From CANKHJ01 sp035556495 (GTDB lineage Bacteria; Pseudomonadota; Alphaproteobacteria; Rhizobiales; Xanthobacteraceae): a DNA stretch of 64,000 nucleotides. The notes below the pieces were generated by a model. The model worked only from the letters and a program-made list of their open reading frames with translations, was not told the DNA's origin and searched no databases. Location of the stretch: the NCBI GenBank assembly GCA_035556495.1, contig DATMEW010000045.1, forward strand, positions 1 to 64,000, written 5' to 3'. Shown one piece after another: positions 1-6,780 of this stretch (within the stretch, counting starts at the first letter, position 1; each line of letters begins with the position of its first letter). The translations under genes and the position numbers were made by a program.

Positions 1-94
1 CGCCTGGGACGCCAGCAAGGACTGGTGGCCCTACACCAAGAACTATGCCGGCGAGTGGGGCACGGTCGCCTATACCAGCGCCTGCAAGGCTTGA
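1..94 (+). CDS. 3' end of an unidentified protein (partial)
   Basis: The frame starting at base 2 is open from the window edge to TGA at 92-94 and encodes about 30 residues. The tail is rich in Trp, Tyr and Lys and ends in TSACKA. A lone Cys three residues from the end would suit a secreted, disulfide-bonded protein, but that is a guess. Most of the gene lies upstream of the window, so no family can be assigned. Confidence 0.55.
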   Translation, partial: AWDASKDWWPYTKNYAGEWGTVAYTSACKA

Positions 95-240
95 GGTATC
101 CAGTCTCATCCGGACGGTGCGCCTGTTCCCCCGCATGGCGCGCCCGACGGTGGCCGTCCGCCGCCCGGCATGGATTGGAGTCATTTCAATCGAGTGCGAA
201 ATCCTCTAGGACCGGTCACGGATTGCGTCGGATGGCGGCC

Positions 241-322
241 GCGGCGTGCCCGAAAGGCACGCCGCGCTGCCGTTCGATGCCGCGCGCAAGAGCCGCCCCC
301 TGAACCCCGGCCAGGACCGGGG
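241..322 (+). other. Two GC-rich hairpins in the ilvD leader
   Basis: Bases 241-250 (GCGGCGTGCC) pair perfectly with 256-265 across a 5-base loop. A second stem pairs CCCCGG at 305-310 with CCGGGG at 317-322. Neither is followed by a T-run. They lie 40 to 120 bases before the ilvD start, so they could end upstream transcription or act in the leader. I see no leader peptide with a run of branched-chain codons, so classical attenuation is not supported. Confidence 0.4.
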
Positions 323-361
323 AAACAGGACACCGGTCGAGCAGGGCAACAGGACGTTTTC

Positions 362-2197
362 ATGCCAACCTATCGTTCCCGCACCACCACCCATGGCCGC
401 AACATGGCCGGCGCCCGTGGCCTCTGGCGTGCCACCGGCATGAAGGACGGCGATTTCGGCAAGCCGATCATCGCGATCGCCAACTCCTTCACCCAGTTCG
501 TGCCGGGGCACGTCCACCTTAAGGATCTGGGCCAGCTGGTCGCCCGCGAGATCGAGAAGGCCGGCGGCGTCGCCAAGGAGTTCAACACGATCGCCGTCGA
601 CGACGGCATCGCGATGGGCCACGACGGGATGCTCTACTCGCTGCCGTCGCGCGAGATCATCGCCGACAGCGTCGAATACATGGTCAACGCCCATTGCGCG
701 GACGCCATGGTCTGCATCTCCAACTGCGACAAGATCACCCCCGGCATGCTGATGGCGGCCATGCGCCTCAACGTCCCGGCGGTGTTCGTCTCCGGCGGGC
801 CGATGGAGGCCGGCAAGGTCGTGCTGAACGGCAAGACCCAGTCGCTCGACCTGATCGACGCCATGGTCGCCGCCGCCGACGATGCGGTCAGCGATGCGGA
901 TGTGGCCGTGATCGAGCGCTCGGCCTGCCCGACCTGCGGCTCCTGCTCCGGCATGTTCACCGCCAATTCCATGAACTGCCTCACCGAGGCGTTGGGCCTC
1001 GCCCTGCCGGGCAACGGCTCCGTGCTGGCGACCCATGCCGACCGCAAGCGGCTGTTCGTCGAGGCCGGCCATCTGATCGTTGATCTTGCCCGCCGCTATT
1101 ACGAGCAGGACGACGAGAGCGTGCTGCCGCGCCGGATCGCCAGCTTCGGCGCCTTCGAGAATGCGATGACGCTGGACATCTCCATGGGCGGCTCCACCAA
1201 CACGGTGCTGCATCTGCTGGCCGCCGCCCACGAGGCGGAGCTGGACTTCACCATGGCGGATATCGACCGGCTGTCGCGCCGCGTGCCCGTGCTGTGCAAG
1301 GTCGCGCCGGCCATCGCCAACGTGCATATGGAGGATGTCCATCGCGCCGGCGGCATCATGGCGATCCTCGGCGAACTGGACCGCGCCGGCCTCATCAACC
1401 GTGACTTGCCGGTGGTCCATGCCGCCTCGCTGGCGGACGCGCTGGCGCAATGGGACATCGTTCAGACATCGAGCGAGACGGTGAAGAACTTCTACCGCGC
1501 CGCCCCCGGCGGCGTGCCGACGCAGGTGGCCTTCAGCCAGGACCGGCGCTGGAAGGAACTCGATGACGACCGTGAGAACGGCGTCATCCGCAACGCGCAG
1601 CATCCGTTCTCGCAGGACGGCGGCCTTGCGGTGCTTTACGGCAATGTCGCGCTGGACGGCTGCATCGTGAAGACGGCGGGCGTGGACGACAGCATCCTGA
1701 AGTTCGCCGGCCCCGCCCGCGTGTTCGAGAGTCAGGACGCCAGTGTGCAGGCGATCCTCACCAACAAGATCAAGGCCGGCGATGTGGTCGTGATCCGCTA
1801 TGAAGGTCCGCGCGGCGGCCCCGGCATGCAGGAGATGCTGTATCCGACCAGCTATCTGAAATCGAAGGGCCTGGGCGCGGACTGCGCGCTCATCACCGAC
1901 GGGCGCTTCTCCGGCGGCACCTCGGGCCTGTCCATCGGCCATATCTCGCCGGAAGCGGCGGAGGGCGGGCTCATTGGCCTTGTCCGCGAGGGCGACCGGA
2001 TCGAGATCGACATTCCGAACCGCACCATCCATCTCGCGGTGGATGATGGCGAACTCGCGCATCGTCGCGCCCAGCAGGAAGAGCTAGGCTGGAAGCCCGC
2101 CGAGAAGCGCACCCGCCGCGTCACGACGGCCCTGCGCGCCTATGCGGCGTTCGCCTCCAGCGCCGCCAAGGGCGCGGTGCGTATCGTGCCGGAGTGA
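362..2197 (+). CDS. ilvD: Dihydroxy-acid dehydratase
   Basis: This 611-residue protein matches the usual IlvD length (about 616). IlvD is cytoplasmic and removes water from 2,3-dihydroxy-isovalerate or 2,3-dihydroxy-3-methylvalerate, the penultimate step of valine and isoleucine synthesis. The N-terminal part carries NCDK (about residues 121-124), whose Cys is an Fe-S ligand and whose Lys is the Mg-binding residue in the family. The second cluster motif CPTCGSCSGM lies at about 189-198. The C-terminal half includes the RFSGGTSG region. ATG 362 is chosen because homologues begin close to MPxYRSRTTTxGRNMAGAR; the frame stays open upstream to 170, but that part is low-complexity. Only a weak ribosome site is visible. 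A hairpin terminator follows at 2214. Confidence 0.97.
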   Translation: MPTYRSRTTTHGRNMAGARGLWRATGMKDGDFGKPIIAIANSFTQFVPGHVHLKDLGQLVAREIEKAGGVAKEFNTIAVDDGIAMGHDGMLYSLPSREIIADSVEYMVNAHCADAMVCISNCDKITPGMLMAAMRLNVPAVFVSGGPMEAGKVVLNGKTQSLDLIDAMVAAADDAVSDADVAVIERSACPTCGSCSGMFTANSMNCLTEALGLALPGNGSVLATHADRKRLFVEAGHLIVDLARRYYEQDDESVLPRRIASFGAFENAMTLDISMGGSTNTVLHLLAAAHEAELDFTMADIDRLSRRVPVLCKVAPAIANVHMEDVHRAGGIMAILGELDRAGLINRDLPVVHAASLADALAQWDIVQTSSETVKNFYRAAPGGVPTQVAFSQDRRWKELDDDRENGVIRNAQHPFSQDGGLAVLYGNVALDGCIVKTAGVDDSILKFAGPARVFESQDASVQAILTNKIKAGDVVVIRYEGPRGGPGMQEMLYPTSYLKSKGLGADCALITDGRFSGGTSGLSIGHISPEAAEGGLIGLVREGDRIEIDIPNRTIHLAVDDGELAHRRAQQEELGWKPAEKRTRRVTTALRAYAAFASSAAKGAVRIVPE

Positions 2198-2200
2198 TGT

Positions 2201-2425
2201 CTATATCCGCTTTGCGGCGCTTTTTGACGCCGCCTTTTGCGTGCTTCGCGTCGCACGCACAAGTGCTGGGGCGATGGCGCTGCGAGCCGGCCGCCGGTGC
2301 TGCCGGCTCGCCTCGTAGGCTGCGACAATATCCGGCGCGACCTCCCGCGCCGGCCGCATGCGGCGCAACATATTATCCGTCAGCGGCGGGCTATCGCCGG
2401 CCGGGAGACGTTTGACTTTTTTCAT
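2201..2425 (-). CDS. Small basic hypothetical protein with BrnA-like N-terminus
   Basis: A 74-residue frame begins MKKVKRLPAGDSPPLTD and continues with RMRPAREV. The pattern 'LTD....R.RPAREV' resembles the start of BrnA-type antitoxins and related small proteins. The second half is a low-complexity Ala/Arg/Lys/Ser tail with no recognisable DNA-binding fold. It lies downstream of a reverse-strand hicAB operon in the same orientation, which suits an accessory region. The last 25 bases coincide with the ilvD terminator hairpin and no good ribosome site is seen, so the frame could be spurious or a degraded gene. No BrnT toxin lies next to it. Confidence 0.4.
   Translation of the reverse strand: MKKVKRLPAGDSPPLTDNMLRRMRPAREVAPDIVAAYEASRQHRRPARSAIAPALVRATRSTQKAASKSAAKRI
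2214..2238 (+). terminator. Rho-independent terminator after ilvD
   Basis: GCGGCG (2214-2219) pairs with CGCCGC (2228-2233) across an 8-base loop and is followed by CTTTT. It begins 16 bases after the ilvD stop codon. The same bases overlap the 3' end of a possible small reverse-strand gene. Confidence 0.6.
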
Positions 2426-2491
2426 TGCGCTTCAAGCCTCACTGGATAATGCAGCATCTCATCTTCGCGCTTTGATCGAGTTCGCCCAGCC

Positions 2492-2800
2492 TCAAAAGTT
2501 CAAGAACAGTCTTGCCAGCAACCACAGAGCCAAAAGGACCGTCGGCGCGCCAATCAAAACCAATGCGATGATGCTGACTATGCCGTTGCCGATCCACCAG
2601 ACCCGTTGCGGCGTTCGGAGCCCCAGGCAAGAGGCGGCAAGGTTCAGGACGAAGGTTCCGTAAGCGACGACAGATGAAACCGTCCAGATTGCATGTCCTG
2701 CATTGATATATCCCGCGATCCGAAGCTGATTCACCAACTCGCAAATCACGCTGATGATGATCACAAACAGCACAAGCTGCTTGGTGGTGATGTTGGACAT
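2492..2800 (-). CDS. Small membrane protein, third gene of the hicAB operon
   Basis: The 102-residue product has about three hydrophobic helices (roughly residues 10-25, 38-58 and 70-95) with short polar loops, so it is probably an inner membrane protein of unknown function. The ATG at 2800 lies five bases past the hicB stop codon (2806-2808). A TTG overlapping that stop (2809) is an alternative start. Tight spacing implies co-transcription with hicA and hicB. Local GC content is lower than in neighbouring genes, hinting at transfer. A role linked to the toxin-antitoxin pair is only inferred from position. Confidence 0.65.
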   Translation of the reverse strand: MSNITTKQLVLFVIIISVICELVNQLRIAGYINAGHAIWTVSSVVAYGTFVLNLAASCLGLRTPQRVWWIGNGIVSIIALVLIGAPTVLLALWLLARLFLNF

Positions 2801-2805
2801 GTCGA

Positions 2806-3234
2806 TCAAGCCACCCGCCTGAACTCGATATGCAGTTCCTGCCCCGTTGCGCGGGCGGCCTTTTCGATCTGATCGAGCCGGGAGTCGTGATCGAGGTTCA
2901 GCAGCCGGTCCACCTGCGGGGCATGGACGCCGAGCCTGCGGGCAAGGTCGGCCTTACGCGTGCCCGTCGCCATCATGGTCCGATAAAGTTCGAGTTTCGC
3001 CGCGACAAGCGCGGAGAGTTCGGCCATGCGCTGCCCGCGTTTGGCGGATGACGGCGCGGGAATATCGCGCCGGTCGCTGATGCGGCCCTGGATCGCCGTG
3101 GCGATGGCATCGGCGGCATGGACAAGGGCGTCGTCTACATCTTCACCGAAGCTCGTGACTTCTGGAAAGTCCGGTGCGGTCACCAGCAGGGTGCCGTTGT
3201 CGTCCTTGGTGAGTTTCACGGGATAGCGCAGCAC
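2806..3234 (-). CDS. hicB: HicB antitoxin with C-terminal helix-turn-helix
   Basis: The 142-residue protein is close to E. coli HicB in size and plan. The N-terminal half (residues 1-60) has the HicB fold signature RYPVKLTKDDNG, TAPDFPEV, then GED..DAL..A.DA. The C-terminal half (about 85-140) has a Cro/HipB-like helix-turn-helix, 'RKADLARRLGVHAPQVDRLLNL'. HicB neutralises HicA and represses its own operon. The GTG start at 3234 is chosen because it gives the typical VLRYPV beginning and lies one base after the hicA stop (3236-3238). The open frame extends further up inside hicA but looks non-coding. The adjacent palindrome is the likely operator. Confidence 0.9.
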   Translation of the reverse strand: MLRYPVKLTKDDNGTLLVTAPDFPEVTSFGEDVDDALVHAADAIATAIQGRISDRRDIPAPSSAKRGQRMAELSALVAAKLELYRTMMATGTRKADLARRLGVHAPQVDRLLNLDHDSRLDQIEKAARATGQELHIEFRRVA

Positions 3235-3235
3235 G

Positions 3236-3424
3236 TCAGGTATCCTTGATTTCGAGCTGTTTCGGGATTGCCTTCCAGAGGTTGGTGCCGAGTTCCTTCG
3301 ATCCGCCATGCTGCGGGAGAACCGAGCGGTGGTCTCCACGCCGGACGATCAGATAGCCGCCTTTGCCGGGCTCGAAAGTGCAGCCATGGCGGGCAAGAAA
3401 GCGCTTGGCCTGACTGCTGTTCAT
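3236..3424 (-). CDS. hicA: HicA-family mRNA interferase toxin (catalytic His replaced by Tyr)
   Basis: The 62-residue protein begins MNSSQAKRFLARHG and contains the HicA core RSVLPQH followed by ELGTNLWKAIPKQL. HicA toxins are double-stranded-RNA-binding-fold ribonucleases that cut mRNA on ribosomes. By hand alignment with E. coli HicA (GSNHLKL), the conserved catalytic His falls on Tyr24 here (KGGYLIV). The toxin may therefore be weakened or inactive, or may use another residue. ATG 3424 is preferred over the upstream ATG at 3475, because the longer version reads through the palindrome at 3437-3471. No Shine-Dalgarno is visible. hicB follows after one base. Confidence 0.85.
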   Translation of the reverse strand: MNSSQAKRFLARHGCTFEPGKGGYLIVRRGDHRSVLPQHGGSKELGTNLWKAIPKQLEIKDT

Positions 3425-3436
3425 GGTAGCGGCACT

Positions 3437-3471
3437 AACAGAAATGTTGCGATTTTCGCAACATTTCTGTT
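3437..3471. promoter_or_regulatory. Perfect 16-bp inverted repeat, likely HicB operator
   Basis: AACAGAAATGTTGCGA (3437-3452) pairs with its exact reverse complement at 3456-3471, leaving a 3-base TTT spacer. It ends 12 bases before the hicA ATG. HicB antitoxins of the helix-turn-helix type bind palindromes in their own promoter, so this is the natural operator. If transcribed it would also form a strong hairpin at the 5' end of the message. Confidence 0.75.
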
Positions 3472-3520
3472 TCAATTTTCAAATGATGACGCGCCGCGAG
3501 ACAGCCAAAGAAAATATTCC

Positions 3521-3549
3521 TTGACTTTATTCCTAGATCGCGCTAACCC
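3521..3549 (+). promoter_or_regulatory. Candidate alphaproteobacterial sigma-70 promoter for the structured RNA
   Basis: TTGACT at 3521-3526 is followed, at normal spacing, by GCTAACCC at 3542-3549. The pair fits the alphaproteobacterial housekeeping pattern TTGAC...GCTANAWC. Transcription would start near 3556, exactly where the folded element begins. It points away from hicA. Confidence 0.55.
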
Positions 3550-3555
3550 TTGCTG

Positions 3556-4140
3556 TATCCCGCCTCGTTAGCGAGGGGCGTCTGATCAGCGTCATGAGAC
3601 GCGGGGCGGGATGCGGTGGCCGGGCGCGTGCGCAAGACGCATGCACGTTTCCGGTCGGCGCGTCTGACGGATTCCCGCACGGCCAGCCGCTATGCACCAG
3701 CGATGGATAAAAAGGTCCGTCCATCGGGGGCTCCAGTCAGACGGTCAGCCGAACACCGCGCGCGGGGCGCCGGCTATTCCGGCGGACTTGCGGCTCTACT
3801 CACTTCGGCAAGCCTCGGTGCCGCGAGGCGCCGAGGTCCGTGGGTCCGGTGCCGGGGAAACCCGGCGACGGAGCCCGGTGTCCCGCGCGCCCTCGCCCTT
3901 GAAGAAGGGCAGGGCGGCTCGCCCGCACCTGGCGCCAGTCCGCGTCGGGGCCTTTGTCCTGCCCGGAAGATGGTCTTGCGCAGCCTTGCGCGGCAATCCG
4001 GCCCATGGCGGTCCGCATATGCCGGCCGCCCTGCGGCGCGTGGACAAGACGTTCTCCCCGCACCTTTCCGCGCCGCGCGATCTGTGCCATTGGCAGGCAG
4101 CCAGAAGGAAGCGGCCGCCTGCCGCCAAGACGAGGGTGTG
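3556..4140 (+). ncRNA. Candidate structured non-coding RNA of about 590 nt
   Basis: This stretch has no convincing protein but a dense set of strong helices. CCCGCC 3559-3564 pairs with 3605-3610 and encloses GCGTCT 3578-3583 with 3597-3602. CGTCTGAC 3661-3668 pairs with 3736-3743 and encloses CGATGGA 3701-3707 with 3720-3726. GCCGG 3769-3773 pairs with 3779-3783. A 10-bp helix 3813-3822/3827-3836 is capped by GCGA, and a 6-bp helix 3851-3856/3861-3866 by GAAA. A 12-bp helix with one bulge is 3888-3900/3905-3916. Two GNRA tetraloops occur only on this strand, which fixes the direction. Open frames across it (for example 3692-4141) are Arg/Gly/Ala-rich and look like GC-rich artefacts. Hallmarks of RNase P RNA, tmRNA or a group II intron were not found. 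It could be an independent RNA or a long leader of the monooxygenase at 4148. The 3' boundary is uncertain. Confidence 0.5.
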
Positions 4141-4147
4141 AACGACC

Positions 4148-5191
4148 ATGCAAGTTGGGCTTTTCGACCATATCGAGCGCGCGGACCGTCCGATCCACAC
4201 CACTTTCGACGAGCGCCTGACTTTCGCGGTCGCGGCCGACGAGGCCGGCTTTTACTGCCTGCATCTCGCCGAGCATCACGCCACGCCGCTGAACATGGTG
4301 CCGGTGCCGGGCGTCTACATGGGCGCGCTGGCGCGGCTGACCAAGCGGATGCGGTTCGGGCCGATGGTCTATCTGCTGCCGCTCTATTCGCCGCTGCGGC
4401 TGATCGAGGAGGTCTGCATGCTGGACCATCTCAGCCATGGCCGCATGGAGCTGGGCGTCGGCCGCGGCGTCTCGCCGTTCGAGCTGAATTATCACAAGAT
4501 CAACCACGAGGACTCCCGCGAGATCTTCGAGGACGCCTATCGCTGCCTCAAGACGGGCCTCTCCGGCGACAAGTTCAGCTACGAGGGCAAGTATTACACC
4601 TACAAGGACGTGCCGATGCCGCTGCGGCCGTTGCAGCAGCCGATGCCGGCCTTCTGGTATGGCTCGTCCAACACCACCGGCTCGACCTTCGCGGGGCAGG
4701 AAGGCATGCACTTCGCCTCCAACGGCCCGACGGCGCGGGCGAAGGTGAATATCGACGCCTTCCGCGAGGCGCTGGCCAAGCGCGGCGGCGTCGCCCAGCC
4801 CAAGGCCGAGTTCAAGGGCGGCTGCGCCATCGGCATCTCCCGCAACATCGTGGTGGCGGATACGGACGAGGAAGCGCGCCGCATCGCGGGTCCCGCGCTC
4901 GCACATCTGCACGGCAACCTGAACTATCTGAAAAACCTCAATGTCGGCTCGGATCTTGCCGCGCGGCTCAACATTCCCCATGCGGCGACGCTGGAGGACA
5001 GCATCAAGGAAGGCACCGCCATCGTCGGCAGCCCGTCCACGGTGCTGGCGGAGATCGAGAAGCAGGCCGGCGAACTCGGCATCAATTATCTGCTCGCCTA
5101 CATGTTCTTCGGCACCATGAGCCTGCCGGATGCGCTGCGCTCGCTGCAACTCTTCTCCACGGAAGTGATGCCGAAGCTGAAGGACCTCTGA
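4148..5191 (+). CDS. Luciferase-like flavin-dependent monooxygenase
   Basis: The 347-residue protein has the bacterial luciferase-like (LLM) TIM-barrel pattern. It opens with VGLFDHIER, then LAEHHATP (about residues 39-46), the RMRFGPMVYLLPLYSPLRLIEE barrel strand, and LSHGRMELGVGRG (about 94-106), a phosphate/flavin-binding segment of the family. Members use FMNH2 from a separate reductase and oxygen to oxidise organic substrates. The substrate cannot be read from sequence. ATG 4148 starts with a GAGGG ribosome site 11 bases upstream. It directly follows the structured element at 3556-4140, which might be its leader. A flavin reductase at 40066 could be a partner, but is distant. Confidence 0.9.
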   Translation: MQVGLFDHIERADRPIHTTFDERLTFAVAADEAGFYCLHLAEHHATPLNMVPVPGVYMGALARLTKRMRFGPMVYLLPLYSPLRLIEEVCMLDHLSHGRMELGVGRGVSPFELNYHKINHEDSREIFEDAYRCLKTGLSGDKFSYEGKYYTYKDVPMPLRPLQQPMPAFWYGSSNTTGSTFAGQEGMHFASNGPTARAKVNIDAFREALAKRGGVAQPKAEFKGGCAIGISRNIVVADTDEEARRIAGPALAHLHGNLNYLKNLNVGSDLAARLNIPHAATLEDSIKEGTAIVGSPSTVLAEIEKQAGELGINYLLAYMFFGTMSLPDALRSLQLFSTEVMPKLKDL

Positions 5192-5357
5192 GTCCGGCGG
5201 GCAGCCGTCATCGCGGCCATTGATCGGCATTTGCATCAGCTTTGCATCAATGGCCGCGAAAATCCGAGCCGTTGCGTTCGCAGTGCAGCAAACCTTTTCG
5301 GGCATGGTCCGCGCGCGGCCAGAACGGCCGTGCAGGGCAGGGACCAGAAGTCCGTTC

Positions 5358-5693
5358 ATGAACGATCGCCGCCGCGCCGCTCGTCACCGCATCGATCGGC
5401 ATGCCAAGATTCACTGCGGCGCCGGCTCCCTGCCACGGGACTGCCTCGTCACCGACATTTCCGATACCGGCGTCCGCCTCCACAGCGAGACATTCGCCGT
5501 GCCGGACAGTTTCGTGCTCATGCTCTCGGGCGCGGCCACCGACCGGCGGGAATGCCGCGTGGTCTGGCGGCTGGGCTATGAGGTCGGCGCGGAATTCACC
5601 GATGTGTTCCAGGCCGGCTTCGCCAGCCGCGCGGCGGCTGGACAGTCGGCGCAGCAGGGCTTCGGCCGGCAGAATTCACGCCGCACGGCCTGA
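5358..5693 (+). CDS. Single-domain PilZ protein (c-di-GMP receptor)
   Basis: The 111-residue protein carries the two PilZ signatures. RRAAR (residues 5-9) is the RxxxR loop, and TDISDTG (about 34-40) contains the [D/N]xSxxG motif; together they bind cyclic di-GMP. The rest forms the expected beta-barrel with RVVWRLGYEVGAEF, then a short disordered tail. ATG 5358 places RxxxR at the N-terminus, as is usual. It is 55 bases upstream of a lipid kinase in the same direction. A GGDEF cyclase is encoded at 33566. The output process is unknown. Confidence 0.88.
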   Translation: MNDRRRAARHRIDRHAKIHCGAGSLPRDCLVTDISDTGVRLHSETFAVPDSFVLMLSGAATDRRECRVVWRLGYEVGAEFTDVFQAGFASRAAAGQSAQQGFGRQNSRRTA

Positions 5694-5748
5694 ACCTTTC
5701 ACGGGCACTGGCGTTGATTTGCGCTCTTGCGCAGATCAAGCTCCGTTC

Positions 5749-6678
5749 ATGTCCCGATTGCTCGCCCTGCTCAATTCCCGCGCCGGCACGATGCACGATG
5801 TCGGTGCGGCGCGGATCCGCGATGCGCTGAAGGCGCTGGAGCGGGATGGCCGCACGGTCGAGATCCGCATGATCGAGCCGAACCGCATCCGCGCCGAGCT
5901 GATGGCGGCGGCCGCGTCGGATTTCGATACGGTGATCATCGGCGGCGGCGACGGCAGCGTGAACTGTGCAGCCGGTATCTTTGCGAAGGCCGGCAAGACG
6001 CTCGGCGTGCTGCCCTTCGGCACCGTCAATCTGTTCGCTCGCGATCTTGGAATGCCGGCGGGCGTGGAGGACGCCATCGCGGCGCTGCATGACGCCAGGC
6101 CCCGTCGCGTGGATCTTGCCGGTCTGAACGGCCGGCCGTTCCATTCGCTGTCCGGCCTCGGCTTCTTCAGCCAGATGGCGCGGGCGCGGGAGGAGACTCG
6201 CGGCCACCCGCTCGGCCGCATGGCGAGTGTCATGGTGGCGGCGTTGCGGGCGATCCGGCGCAGCGGACGCTTCACGATCGATCTGGAGGCGGACGGCCGC
6301 AGCGAGCGCGTGGAGGCGCTGGCGGTTCTCGTCACCAACAACCGCTTTGGCGCTGACTGGCGGCGGCCACGGCTCGATGCCGGCGAACTGGAAATCCATA
6401 TCGTGGAAGACAAGGGGGCGCTGGCGCGGCTCAAGGCCAGCGCCGACCTGCTGACCGGGACGTGGCGCGACAATCCCGGCATCCGCAGCTTCACCGCCCG
6501 GGAACTGACAATCGACCGGAGCCGCCAGCGCACATGGATCGCGACAGATGGCGAACTCGCCCGCGCGCGGCTGCCGCTGCGCTACGGGATCAGGCCGGCC
6601 GCACTGACGGTGCTCGGCATCGCGGATGTCGGCCCGGCCGCGGACGATGTGGCGGCGGCGACGTCCGCCGAGCCATGA
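5749..6678 (+). CDS. Diacylglycerol/lipid kinase family protein (YegS/DagK type)
   Basis: The 309-residue protein has the NAD-kinase-like catalytic domain of the DAGK_cat family. IIGGGDGSVN (about residues 63-72) is the nucleotide-binding GGDGT/S loop, and LPFGTVNLFARDLG (about 87-100) is the family's PxGTxNxxAR motif. The C-terminal half is the beta-sandwich with FAxDGE-like TDGELA. Such enzymes phosphorylate diacylglycerol, sphingoid or other lipids at the membrane face. ATG 5749 gives the normal MSRLLALLNSRAG start. It lies close behind the PilZ gene and may be co-transcribed with it. Confidence 0.9.
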   Translation: MSRLLALLNSRAGTMHDVGAARIRDALKALERDGRTVEIRMIEPNRIRAELMAAAASDFDTVIIGGGDGSVNCAAGIFAKAGKTLGVLPFGTVNLFARDLGMPAGVEDAIAALHDARPRRVDLAGLNGRPFHSLSGLGFFSQMARAREETRGHPLGRMASVMVAALRAIRRSGRFTIDLEADGRSERVEALAVLVTNNRFGADWRRPRLDAGELEIHIVEDKGALARLKASADLLTGTWRDNPGIRSFTARELTIDRSRQRTWIATDGELARARLPLRYGIRPAALTVLGIADVGPAADDVAAATSAEP

Positions 6679-6780
6679 TCGCGGCGGGCGCGCGGTATCC
6701 TTGATCCTGTCCCGCACGCCATGCGAGAGTTGGCGGCAAGCCGCGGATCATAATCAGGCGGCTGTCTCGGGAGGAACATC

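Noticed and set aside
206..2062. 618-codon reverse-strand frame over ilvD
   Set aside because: It is the antisense of a clear ilvD, rich in His, Arg, Asp and Gln as expected for shadow frames in high-GC genes, and shows no motif.
3556..4140. RNase P RNA, tmRNA or group II intron
   Set aside because: The GAGGAAAGTCCGGGC-type core of RNase P RNA, a tmRNA tag frame and tRNA-like ends, and any reverse transcriptase or domain V were all looked for and not found.
3616..5223. 535-codon forward frame and a 519-codon reverse frame across the structured element and the monooxygenase
   Set aside because: Both are Arg/Ala/Gly-rich, change character at the monooxygenase start, and overlap a gene with clear family motifs in another frame.
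6720..6780. Irr or Fur box before the orphan iron-type binding protein
   Set aside because: No stretch resembling TTTAGAA-N3-TTCTAAA or a Fur palindrome was found.
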